Shown: positions 27,025 to 34,312 of the stretch, in pieces | Layout: each line of letters opens with the position of its first letter | Numbering within the stretch: the first letter of the stretch is position 1 | Assembly (NCBI RefSeq): GCF_002259485.1 | Contig: NZ_NPGA01000011.1 | Coordinates: forward strand, 124,001-188,000 | DNA length: 64,000 nt | Direction: 5' to 3' | DNA from: Rhodococcus sp. 14-1411-2a | GTDB taxonomy: Bacteria > Actinomycetota > Actinomycetes > Mycobacteriales > Mycobacteriaceae | Program-made: the position numbers and the translations under genes | The notes under the pieces: model-generated | Database searches by the model: none | Told to the model about the DNA's origin: nothing | Seen by the model: the letters and a program-made list of their open reading frames with translations, nothing else

Positions 27025-27596
27025 GTTGCCAACCTTTCGCTCAATGTTGCTCGTGCTCTGGTCAACTGACCACGTACTGCGCCTGCGGACAACGTCATGA
27101 TCGCGCCGATCTCGGGATGCGTCAGGCCCTCGACCTCGCGAAGCAACCAACAGGCCCGCTGGCGGTACGGCAGCTCCGACAGCGCGACGCCCAGCTCGGT
27201 CATGAAGCTGTCGGCCTCGACATCGGCCTCGGGATTGCTGCCCGCGCCGGTGCTCTTGCGCTCGAACAACCAATCCTCGGCGGGTGGAACGCTGCGCTTG
27301 CGGCGATGGTCGATCACCTTGTGCGAGACCAACGAGAACAACCATGTTCGCAGAGCCGAGTCCCCACGGAAATTGTCGAGGCCCTTCCACGCTGCCACAA
27401 AAGCGTCCTGCACCACCTCCTCGGCGGCACCTTGATCGGACAGCATGTTGCGCGCATAGCGGAACATCTCCGGGCCGTAGCGCCGGACGATCTCCTCGAA
27501 CGCATCGGTCTCGCCCAGCGCCGCGGCGCCGACGAGAACGCGGTCCGACGCGTCAACCCACTCCATCGGGCCCCCAGTTCGCTTCATCGTGGTCAT
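27009..27596 (-). CDS. ECF-type RNA polymerase sigma factor
   Basis: 195 residues with sigma region 2 (FEEIVRRYGPEMFRYARNML, VVQDAFVAAWKG, TWLFSLVSHKVID) and region 4 (LSELPYRQRACWLLREVEGL, TLSAGAVRGQLTRARATL). There is no region 1 or 3, as expected for an ECF sigma. It is divergent from the Asp23/Gls24 cluster and co-transcribed with an Asp23-like gene, so that cluster is its most obvious target. The GRT.. start region offers several ATG codons; I keep the first at 27596. Confidence 0.9.
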   Translation of the reverse strand: MTTMKRTGGPMEWVDASDRVLVGAAALGETDAFEEIVRRYGPEMFRYARNMLSDQGAAEEVVQDAFVAAWKGLDNFRGDSALRTWLFSLVSHKVIDHRRKRSVPPAEDWLFERKSTGAGSNPEADVEADSFMTELGVALSELPYRQRACWLLREVEGLTHPEIGAIMTLSAGAVRGQLTRARATLSERLATWRTQ

Positions 27597-27631
27597 CGAT
27601 CACGCAAGTCTTTCGATACCGGTTTACCAGT

Positions 27632-27670
27632 GGACGTAATCTATGACGTAGGTCACTTTATTTGGACGTG
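27632..27670. promoter_or_regulatory. Repeated GACGT half-sites between the sigma factor and Gls24 cluster
   Basis: GACGT occurs three times in one orientation (27633, 27645 and 27665), within GGACGTA, TGACGTA and GGACGTG. The middle copy is part of a near-palindrome TGACGTAGGTCA (27644-27655). The 149-nt divergent region holds nothing else obvious. The repeats may be operators or promoter elements shared by both sides. Confidence 0.35.
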
Positions 27671-27745
27671 CGTTTCACCGATCGAGCTACGACCAACTCC
27701 TGTCACACACTCTGCACCGAAGACACACAACGAAGAGAGGCATTC

Positions 27746-28237
27746 ATGAGCTCCACGACGGACACCAAGGCAACCGTATCCGCAGCAGGCGAAGGAAAGA
27801 CCGACATCACCACCAAGTCGGACTCCGTGCTCGTCAGCTCGCAGGGCCGCACCACCATTGCCGATACCGTCGTCTCCAAGATCGCCGGCATCGCCACCCG
27901 TGAGGTCCAGGGAGTGCACGCCGTCGGCGGCGGAGCCAGCCGCGCAATCGGCGCTCTCCGCGAGCGCATCCCCGGTGCCCGCGTCAACCAGTCGCAGGGC
28001 GTGTCGGTCGAGGTCGGCGAGCGTCAGGCAGCGGTCGACATCGACATCGTCGCCGACTACGGCGTTTCCATCGCAGACCTCGCAGCGGGCATCCGTCGCA
28101 ACGTCATCAACGCCGTCGAGCGCATGACCGGCCTCGAGGTCACCGAGGTCAACATCGTCGTTCACGACATCTACCTCGACGACGGCTCGGACGACGAAGA
28201 CACCACCAGCGAGCCCGCCACCACCCGAGTGCAGTGA
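27746..28237 (+). CDS. Asp23/Gls24-family envelope stress protein
   Basis: 163 residues. After a Thr/Ser-rich tail of about 35 residues, the Asp23 domain runs from about 36 to 145 (GRTTIADTVVSKIAGIATREVQ in two strand-helix units, DIVADYGVSIADLA, VNIVVHDIYL). Asp23 proteins form abundant cytoplasmic-membrane-associated filaments in Firmicutes and respond to envelope or alkaline stress. The ATG is preceded by AGAGAGG. It is the first gene of a cluster read to 30495, with overlapping stops and starts. Confidence 0.88.
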   Translation: MSSTTDTKATVSAAGEGKTDITTKSDSVLVSSQGRTTIADTVVSKIAGIATREVQGVHAVGGGASRAIGALRERIPGARVNQSQGVSVEVGERQAAVDIDIVADYGVSIADLAAGIRRNVINAVERMTGLEVTEVNIVVHDIYLDDGSDDEDTTSEPATTRVQ

Positions 28238-28524
28238 CCGACCCGCACATGACGGAACGTGACAGGTCCGAGGACATCGCCGACGCCGTACTGGCGATCG
28301 ACGGTGTCGTCGGGCTGCACGGCGGCATGTTCGGTGAGGCCGCTACGTATCTGCCCGGGCGTCGTATCGCCGGCATCCGAATCGGTGAGGACGGGACCGA
28401 GGTCCACGTATCGCTGGAGTTCGGAGTCGCAGTCCGCGAGACGGCCGATGCAGTACGACGCACAGTGGCGACGATGGTCGACGGGCCCGTGCACGTCACC
28501 GTCGAGGACATTGTGCGAGTCTGA
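28234..28524 (+). CDS. Small Asp23-like protein
   Basis: A 96-residue protein starting with the GTG in a GTGA overlap with the previous gene. The core follows the Asp23 pattern in short form: IADAVLAIDGVVGLHGG, IRIGEDGTEVHVSLEFG, and HVTVEDIV at the end. It is probably a single Asp23 domain without tails. Its tight coupling suggests it is made in proportion to its neighbour. The exact role is unknown. Confidence 0.75.
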   Translation: MTDPHMTERDRSEDIADAVLAIDGVVGLHGGMFGEAATYLPGRRIAGIRIGEDGTEVHVSLEFGVAVRETADAVRRTVATMVDGPVHVTVEDIVRV

Positions 28525-28528
28525 CCAG

Positions 28529-28813
28529 GTGAACCAGCACGCAGCGCACGACCGAGCCGCCGAGTACAAGGCGGCTCGGCGCGCTGTGGCACGCGAGCAC
28601 CACCCCGACATCGGCGGCGACCCGGCCCGGTACATGGCCGCACTCGCAGATGTCGACCGAAGATTCGCGGTGCTGCCCTCGGCCCCTGTCAACGCAGCGA
28701 GCACACCGACGGCATTCCGTGCGTCCTCGATTCCGTCCCCGCTACGCACACTTCCCAAGCGGATCGCTCGTATCCGCAAACGCGTCACCAGGCGCAACTA
28801 CTTCGAACTCTGA
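28529..28813 (+). CDS. Mini J-domain-like protein in the Asp23 cluster
   Basis: 94 residues from a GTG start. Residues 10-45 (AAEYKAARRAVAREHHPDIGG, then a second helix) match helix II, the HPD loop (near residue 25) and helix III of a J-domain, the part that stimulates Hsp70 ATPase. Helices I and IV are short or absent. The remaining C-terminus is basic and Pro/Ser-rich, ending in RRNYFEL. It may bring DnaK to the envelope complex. Being only a half J-domain, activity is uncertain. Confidence 0.7.
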   Translation: MNQHAAHDRAAEYKAARRAVAREHHPDIGGDPARYMAALADVDRRFAVLPSAPVNAASTPTAFRASSIPSPLRTLPKRIARIRKRVTRRNYFEL

Positions 28814-28828
28814 GTGGAGATCAAGACC

Positions 28829-29008
28829 ATGACCACTGCAACCATCGGTTTGTTCGTGGGACTTCTGCTGGCCATCGCCGCAGCGGCAGGCGGCTTCACC
28901 GGCTTCCTCATCGCCATCGTTCTCGGCGGCCTCGGATTCTTCGTCGGCCGCTACATCGACGGCGAACTGGACCTGAACTCGATCATGCGTGGTCGCGGTC
29001 GTGACTGA
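28829..29008 (+). CDS. DUF2273-like small membrane protein
   Basis: 59 residues, almost entirely two hydrophobic helices (GLFVGLLLAIAAAAGG and FLIAIVLGGLGFFVGRYIDG) with a short polar tail. Size and the GRYIDGEL end fit DUF2273 proteins that sit beside Asp23 genes and help anchor the complex in the membrane. The ATG at 28829 has GGAG 10 nt upstream; a GTG at 28814 is an alternative. It overlaps the following gene. Confidence 0.8.
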   Translation: MTTATIGLFVGLLLAIAAAAGGFTGFLIAIVLGGLGFFVGRYIDGELDLNSIMRGRGRD

Positions 29009-29381
29009 GACAGCTGCGACCGACACCCCCGAGGACGCCGGCGAACGCGGATCACTGGAGATCAAGCACAAGGCCGTCGAGCGCCTGGCAGTACTCGCTG
29101 CCCGCAGCACCGACGCCGTTGCCGATCCTCAGCCGGGCCTGCGCGTCCTCGGTGGGCGTGACCTACCCAAGGCCGACGTGACGATCAACGGCTCCCGCGT
29201 TCGCGCCCAGGTCGCGGTGGCGGTCACCTGGCCATCGCCGCTGGCGAAGGTGGCCGCTGACGTTCGTGCCGCCGTGGCCCGGGATCTGTCCGAGCTGGGC
29301 ATCTACACCGTCGATCGAGTCGACGTCACCGTCCAATGCGTACCCGCCGAAGCCACCGTCGAAGAAGGGAGAGTGCAATGA
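28989..29381 (+). CDS. Second Asp23/Gls24-family protein
   Basis: 130 residues. The Asp23 core runs from about 24 to 118 (SLEIKHKAVERLAVLAARST, VRAQVAVAVTWPSPLAKVAADVR, VDRVDVTVQCV). Start choices are GTG at 28989 or 29001, both inside the end of the DUF2273 gene. Compared with the first Asp23 protein, it has a longer loop after helix 1. A second paralogue in one cluster suggests a hetero-polymer. Confidence 0.85.
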   Translation: MVAVVTETAATDTPEDAGERGSLEIKHKAVERLAVLAARSTDAVADPQPGLRVLGGRDLPKADVTINGSRVRAQVAVAVTWPSPLAKVAADVRAAVARDLSELGIYTVDRVDVTVQCVPAEATVEEGRVQ

Positions 29382-29920
29382 CCGCGAAAGCGACGAAGAA
29401 GCCGGTAGCCAACCCCGCCGCCGCCGTACCCGCAATCCTGTTCGCACTCGTCCTCATCGGAGCCGGTGTGGTCCTCGGCCGAGAAGCGTTGCTGAACCTG
29501 GGTGCCATCGACGGCCCCGAGTGGGTCGGCCCCGCTGCCACGAACCTGGACGGGCTCACCGCGCAGAGTTGGATGCTGCCGGCCGGGATTGCCGCCGTCG
29601 TCGTCGGATTCATCCTCGTTCTGCTCGCCGTCAAGCCACGCCGGCGGACTCACCGTGCCCTCACCGAGCAGGACGTCTGGCTCCGCAAGGGTGACGTCGC
29701 CGCTGTTGCTCGCACCGCCGCTCTCGACAACGCCGGAGTCGACTCCGCGACGGCCAAGGCAGGAAACAAGAAGGTCACCGTCGCCGCGTCGACCGTGACG
29801 GGCACCGACACCGCAGCGCTGAAATTGTCGATCGCCACCTCCGTCGACGACGCTCTCCGCCCACTCGCGCCGGCACCGAAAGTCCGCACGCGAGTGCGAA
29901 CGACAGGACAACCATCGTGA
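29378..29920 (+). CDS. DUF6286-like two-helix membrane protein of the Asp23 cluster
   Basis: 180 residues, ATG in an ATGA overlap. Two membrane helices (AVPAILFALVLIGAGVVLG and PAGIAAVVVGFILVLLAV) are followed by a cytoplasmic domain beginning LTEQDVWLRKGDVAAVARTAA, which resembles the DUF6286 family found in actinobacterial Asp23 loci. The domain repeats the strand-helix pattern of Asp23 proteins. It may anchor the soluble subunits to the membrane. Confidence 0.78.
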   Translation: MTAKATKKPVANPAAAVPAILFALVLIGAGVVLGREALLNLGAIDGPEWVGPAATNLDGLTAQSWMLPAGIAAVVVGFILVLLAVKPRRRTHRALTEQDVWLRKGDVAAVARTAALDNAGVDSATAKAGNKKVTVAASTVTGTDTAALKLSIATSVDDALRPLAPAPKVRTRVRTTGQPS

Positions 29921-30495
29921 AACGCGCAACTGCCTCGGTCGACCGAACCAGTACAGCGGTCGTCGGACTCGCACTGATCGCCCTCGGCGGCGGAGCAATC
30001 GCGTGGGAACGTGGCCAGTTCCCGGGCCGCGAGCGCATCGATGCCGCGTTCGTCGACACCACCGTCGACGCCGGCTGGTGGCCCTGGGCTCTCGGAGCAG
30101 CCGCGATCGTTCTCGTACTTCTCGGACTCTGGTGGCTGCTCGCGCACCTGCCCCGCCGTTCGGTCGGCACCGTCGCGTTCTCGTCCACTGCAGACTCGGA
30201 TGTCGACGGCAGGCTCAGTGTCGATCTGACCACCGCCGCCAAGAGTGCTGCCAAGTCCCTGGCAGCCCACGAGGGCGTCGTGTCGGCACACGGCCGATCG
30301 GTGTCGGACCGCGGTCAGCGGGTCGTCGAGATCACCGCGACCATCGACCCGGCCGTGACGACACTCGACAAGGTCTCCGCGGTGGCGGCACAGACGCGCA
30401 ACGACATCGTGACGTCACTGGACGGCACTCCCGCCGCAGTGCGAATCCTGTTGCAGTGCGGAAAGTCTCGAAAGCAGTCCGTTCGCGTGAGCTGA
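29917..30495 (+). CDS. AmaP-like membrane anchor of the Asp23 cluster
   Basis: 192 residues from the GTG in a GTGA overlap. Two membrane helices (VVGLALIALGGGAIAWE, PWALGAAAIVLVLLGLWWLLAHL) and a C-terminal domain with an Asp23-like layout (VSDRGQRVVEITATIDPAV). The architecture resembles AmaP, the anchor of Asp23 in staphylococci. It is a second anchor beside the DUF6286-like one and closes the cluster. The 3' end lies 15 nt from a convergent gene, leaving no room for a clear terminator. Confidence 0.75.
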   Translation: MKRATASVDRTSTAVVGLALIALGGGAIAWERGQFPGRERIDAAFVDTTVDAGWWPWALGAAAIVLVLLGLWWLLAHLPRRSVGTVAFSSTADSDVDGRLSVDLTTAAKSAAKSLAAHEGVVSAHGRSVSDRGQRVVEITATIDPAVTTLDKVSAVAAQTRNDIVTSLDGTPAAVRILLQCGKSRKQSVRVS

Positions 30496-30510
30496 GTTCC
30501 GCTCGCACGC

Positions 30511-31482
30511 TCAGGAGAATTCGATCTCCCCGATCAGGCCGTGATGGTCCGATCCGGGGAGATCGATTCTTTCCAGCGACCGCGCATGACCGGAGTTGGT
30601 GAGGATGTGGTCGATCCCGACGACAGCGGGCGTGCCTTTGTCCGTGGGATAGGTCGGGATCAGGCCCTTGCCCAATTGTGCTGCGGCGTCCGAGTATCCG
30701 ACGTCGAGCAGGTTGCGGAACTTCTTGTGCGAGTACGTGGTGTTGAAGTCCCCGCTGACGATCACCCGGCCGGTGCCTGCCACCGCCTCCAAATCGTTTC
30801 GGAGCGTGTCCAATTCAGCGGTCCAGATGTCCGCCGGGGTGATGTAGGCGGGACCGGGATGCACGGCCAGCAGCGTGACCGACTCGGAACCGGGGACCTC
30901 GACCTCGGTGGCGAGATTGACCGGGCCGTATCCGTCGAGCTGCCGGTTGCCCGAGATCGGGAATCGGCTGTAGATTCCGGCCCCGCCGCCGCCGGTCACG
31001 TGCGGCTCGAGGTAGCTGTAGGGAAAGAGTTCGTCCATACCGGCGTCACGGAGACCGACCACCGACGCGTCGGTCAGTTCCTGGATCGTGACGACATCGA
31101 CGGCACTGTCGCGGGCCTGACCGACCACGGCAATGGGATCGGCCAGCCCGATCATCAGATTCGCCTGCATGACGCGCAACCGCACGCCCTCGCTGCCCGT
31201 CGCGTCCTCGGGTGCCGCGTCCGCCACGTAGAGCGGTGCGTAGGCGACTGCGCCTGCAGCGAGAACCAGGGCGGAGACTCCCGCCAGAACCCAGCGCCGA
31301 CCGATCAACGCCACCAGGGCTCCGACCACCACGGCGACGAACATCAGCGGAACGAACGACGCGAGCGCGATCAGAACGTTGACCCGGGTGTCGGTGTAGT
31401 AGACGCCCAGTGCCACGAGCCCGGTGGCGATGCCCAGAATGGCGATCGAGCCGGTGAGTATTCGTATCCAGGTTCGCTGCAT
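30511..31482 (-). CDS. Membrane-anchored endonuclease/exonuclease/phosphatase-family protein
   Basis: 323 residues from the ATG at 31482. Three N-terminal membrane helices are followed by an EEP-type metal phosphodiesterase domain: VMQANLMIG, VVTIQELTD (metal-binding Glu), SGDFNTTYSHKKF, and GIDHILTN with SDHHGLIGEI (catalytic Asp-His). The catalytic domain would face outside. Possible substrates are nucleic acid or phosphate esters. The frame stays open much further upstream, but that part shadows the lipase gene. A TACTCT box lies 7 nt before the ATG. Confidence 0.85.
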   Translation of the reverse strand: MQRTWIRILTGSIAILGIATGLVALGVYYTDTRVNVLIALASFVPLMFVAVVVGALVALIGRRWVLAGVSALVLAAGAVAYAPLYVADAAPEDATGSEGVRLRVMQANLMIGLADPIAVVGQARDSAVDVVTIQELTDASVVGLRDAGMDELFPYSYLEPHVTGGGGAGIYSRFPISGNRQLDGYGPVNLATEVEVPGSESVTLLAVHPGPAYITPADIWTAELDTLRNDLEAVAGTGRVIVSGDFNTTYSHKKFRNLLDVGYSDAAAQLGKGLIPTYPTDKGTPAVVGIDHILTNSGHARSLERIDLPGSDHHGLIGEIEFS

Positions 31483-31489
31483 CCGCCCT

Positions 31490-31495
31490 AGAGTA
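31490..31495 (-). promoter_or_regulatory. -10 box (TACTCT) for leaderless EEP-protein mRNA
   Basis: TACTCT on the minus strand lies 7 nt before the ATG at 31482, in the 14-nt gap after the lipase gene (its stop is at 31497). It would let the EEP gene be transcribed separately. Confidence 0.35.
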
Positions 31496-31496
31496 G

Positions 31497-32795
31497 CTAC
31501 GCTCGCACGCCGCCGACCAACGCTCGGATGGTCGTCCAGGTCATCGACAACAAACCGCGAACCGCCGCGAACGAGAACGCAATGGACCACACCGTTCGTG
31601 TCGACGGTTCTTCGACCGGCACTCCGGCGAATCGATCGGACAACCAGTCCAAGGTCAGCGGCGCACCGATCGGGTGCAGCGACAGGTGTTCGCTCAGCCG
31701 ATCCCGCAGATAGGTCACGTGGGCTCCGGCCTCGATGTACCGACCCACCTGTCCGTCGACGTCGTCGACGGCGATGATCTGATCGTGCACCGATTGAATG
31801 ACCAGCAGCGGTGCCGTCGGCGCGGTGCGCCCGGGCTGAATATCCAGGAACACCTGCACGATCTCGGGCAGTGCCAAGAGATCGGCCAGCGGAACGTCGA
31901 TGTAGTGGTCCAGGTCGTGCCTGGCCAGTTTGGTCACGGCGCGCACTGTCGTCATCGACTCCACGGAATCGAGAATGCGCATTCCGTCCTCGTTGACGTG
32001 CTGACGGATCACCCGATCGAGCTCGGGGTAGGTCCGCCGCAGGCCGGCCACCACCAGTGTCGGCAATGCTGCGTGCAGCGTCGCATTGAGCCGGGTGAAC
32101 GCCGACCCCGGATCTCCGACGGGGGAGCCGAGCGCGGCACCGACCAGCTCGATCTCCGGTGCGTATTCCGGTGCCATCTCCGCTGCCCAGGATGTTGCGA
32201 GCCCGCCGCCCGAGTAGCCCCACAGCGCGACCGGCGTGCTCTCGTTCAATTCGAGCGGCTCGAACGACAACGCCGCGCGGATGGCGTCGAGCGTGCAGAA
32301 ACCGGGTTCCTGCGGCGAACCCCAGTGGCCGTCGGGTCCCTCGTGATCCGGGATCGAGATGGTCCACCCTCGGCGCAGGGCGTGCAGTACCAGCAGGAAC
32401 TCGAACTGTGGGACCGCGCCGAAAGCCCGCGAGCCACGCCGAAGCGCGTAGGACGGGAAGCACGAGGACGCGACGCCGTCGATCGCACACTGATAAGACA
32501 GAAGTACCGGCTCCGCGTCCCGCGGGCGCAGCACCGTCGTGACGCTGGCCTGGGGATACCCACCGAGATCAGCGGTGCGATAGAGCAGCTGCCACGCATC
32601 GACTCGCTGGCGCACACGACCGAACATCGCGACCTCGACCGGCCGCACCTTGAGAATCGTCCCCGGTGGAGCCGCTTCGTACCCATCGGGCGCGGCGTAG
32701 AAGGGGTCGTCCTCCGGCCTGGTCGCGTCGCTCCGGCTCGGTGCTCGTTCCACCGGCCAGGGCTGTTCGTCTTCTATCGATCTGTCGACGCTCAT
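31497..32795 (-). CDS. LIP-family (secretory-lipase type) alpha/beta hydrolase
   Basis: A 432-residue member of the lipase family found in fungi and actinobacteria. The nucleophile elbow is ALWGYSGGGLAT (near residue 194). DHEGPDGHWG and GAALGSPVGD are family segments, and the acid and His are expected near IQSVHDQI and LRDRLSEHLSLHPIGAP. No clear signal peptide is seen: the N-terminus is polar, so export is uncertain. It probably hydrolyses acylglycerols or esters. Confidence 0.85.
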   Translation of the reverse strand: MSVDRSIEDEQPWPVERAPSRSDATRPEDDPFYAAPDGYEAAPPGTILKVRPVEVAMFGRVRQRVDAWQLLYRTADLGGYPQASVTTVLRPRDAEPVLLSYQCAIDGVASSCFPSYALRRGSRAFGAVPQFEFLLVLHALRRGWTISIPDHEGPDGHWGSPQEPGFCTLDAIRAALSFEPLELNESTPVALWGYSGGGLATSWAAEMAPEYAPEIELVGAALGSPVGDPGSAFTRLNATLHAALPTLVVAGLRRTYPELDRVIRQHVNEDGMRILDSVESMTTVRAVTKLARHDLDHYIDVPLADLLALPEIVQVFLDIQPGRTAPTAPLLVIQSVHDQIIAVDDVDGQVGRYIEAGAHVTYLRDRLSEHLSLHPIGAPLTLDWLSDRFAGVPVEEPSTRTVWSIAFSFAAVRGLLSMTWTTIRALVGGVRA

Positions 32796-32855
32796 GTCCC
32801 ACCGCTTCTTGTCCGAGTCTCGCCGTCACACTAACTTGCCCTCAACGACCCCATT

Positions 32856-34139
32856 TCATGCAGCCTGCTGCCAATTGGTGATCAGGACATCGGTCGCGTA
32901 GCTGAGGTCGAGGCCCTCCCCACCCCAGTTCGGGATTATGGCGTCGGGCGCGATGCCTTTGTGTCGCCGCCGGAGTTCGTCCGCGTCGCCGGACATCGTC
33001 GGTGCGTGAATCATCTCGATTCCCGAAGGATGGTGAAACGAGAAGCGTTGATCGTCGAGGGCTTCGATGAAGAAGTACCCGTCGTGCAGCGCTCGATGGT
33101 GTTCGCCGCACAGCAGGACCAGGTTGTCGAGCGTGGTCTTGCCTCCCCGTGAGCGGTAGGTGACGTGATGGGCATGCAGAAATCGAGTGCGCCCACATCC
33201 GGGCACCGTGCAGCATCGATCTCGAATGATCAACTGCCGCAATTGGGTTCGGCTCGGCGCTTTCGCAGTCGAACTCCACCGCACAGTCTTGCCGAGGCGG
33301 CCGTGGCCGACCGTCCGCATGACCGCAGAACACAGCACCTGAGCCAACGTTTCGTCGTCCAGACCCGGGCCGTCGTCGAAATGGGCATGATCGTGACCCG
33401 CCTCGTCGATGCCGCCGAGGTGGACCAACACTTCCGCCGCCGGTGAGACAACCGGTGAATCCATTCCGGCACAGACCATCTCGGCCATGGCAATCATCGC
33501 CGGCACCGGGTTGGACGGTGCCGGAGCCGCCCGGTCACCCTCGGATTCGCCCTCGGTTCGGGTGCGCTCGTACTCCGCCCTGGTCAATGCAGCCAGAAAC
33601 CGCTTGCCATCCTCGGGCCGAAAACGCGCCGTCAGCACGAGCGAGCCGTCGTCCTCGTCCCAGCGCCACCGCCCCACGGACGGATCGGCATCGACTCCGT
33701 TTCCCCTGGTCGGACGCATCGCTTTCTTCAGGCCACGGCAAAGACGCTCGATGTGGGCGGCGGGTGCATCGAGCGCCTTCTGCAGCAGCGACGCCTCGTT
33801 GTCGACCGTGGCCACCCTCGTCATCGCCCGAACCTTGGAGTACGAGACCGTGCCGCTCAGGTACGCCGAGGTGATCAGCGGCAACTCCCGCATCGCCTTG
33901 GCCACCCGCACCTGCTCACGAGCCGTGTGCAGGTCGACTCCCGCACGCCACGACAACCAGTGCGCACAGGATCGCACTTCCCATCCCGCCCATCCGCGTC
34001 GAGCATCGAACTCACCCACCAGAATCAGATACTGCGCCGACGCGGCAGCGATCTGACCGGCCAGAGCGCAGATCTCGGTCTCGATTTCTCTCGTCTCGAT
34101 CCGTCCCGCCTCGGATCCTGCTTCTTGCATGTCGCTCAT
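32856..34139 (-). CDS. DUF222-HNH endonuclease (13E12-repeat type) under an SOS box
   Basis: 427 residues from the second ATG; GGGGG 7 nt upstream supports it over the ATG at 34151. The N-terminal DUF222 domain (about residues 20-280) includes DLHTAREQVRVAKAMRELP. The C-terminal HNH nuclease domain reads CTVPGCGRTRFLHAHHV, then LVLLCGEHHRALHDG, with zinc-type Cys and His residues. Such 13E12-family genes are numerous in mycobacteria and relatives, and some are SOS-controlled. A LexA-type box lies 15 nt upstream. Whether this copy acts in repair, mobility or damage response is unknown. Confidence 0.88.
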   Translation of the reverse strand: MSDMQEAGSEAGRIETREIETEICALAGQIAAASAQYLILVGEFDARRGWAGWEVRSCAHWLSWRAGVDLHTAREQVRVAKAMRELPLITSAYLSGTVSYSKVRAMTRVATVDNEASLLQKALDAPAAHIERLCRGLKKAMRPTRGNGVDADPSVGRWRWDEDDGSLVLTARFRPEDGKRFLAALTRAEYERTRTEGESEGDRAAPAPSNPVPAMIAMAEMVCAGMDSPVVSPAAEVLVHLGGIDEAGHDHAHFDDGPGLDDETLAQVLCSAVMRTVGHGRLGKTVRWSSTAKAPSRTQLRQLIIRDRCCTVPGCGRTRFLHAHHVTYRSRGGKTTLDNLVLLCGEHHRALHDGYFFIEALDDQRFSFHHPSGIEMIHAPTMSGDADELRRRHKGIAPDAIIPNWGGEGLDLSYATDVLITNWQQAA

Positions 34140-34154
34140 GAACGCCCCCATTCA

Positions 34155-34170
34155 TCGAATGCATGTTCGA
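34155..34170. promoter_or_regulatory. Candidate LexA/SOS box (TCGAAT-GCAT-GTTCGA)
   Basis: The palindrome matches the mycobacterial LexA consensus TCGAAC-N4-GTTCGA at 11 of 12 defined positions. It lies just before the DUF222-HNH gene (ATG at 34139), where LexA would block its promoter. The oppositely directed cytochrome-b/Moco gene starts 143 bp away and may not be affected. Confidence 0.65.
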
Positions 34171-34312
34171 CGAAGCGTACGACGCGGTACCGACAAGAAC
34201 TTCTCGACGAGGTCCGACGCGTCCCCGCGGGGACGTTCAGAGCTTGCTTTCTCGCTGTCCGGCCCGATACTGACACCGGATGCTGGTTCCGAGCGGAGGG
34301 CGGTAGGCGCAC

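Noticed and set aside
31483..32490. Upstream extension of the EEP gene as a fused 659-residue protein
   Set aside because: The extension is a different frame of the lipase gene and is basic, low-complexity sequence; the EEP protein has its own ATG, membrane helices and -10 box.
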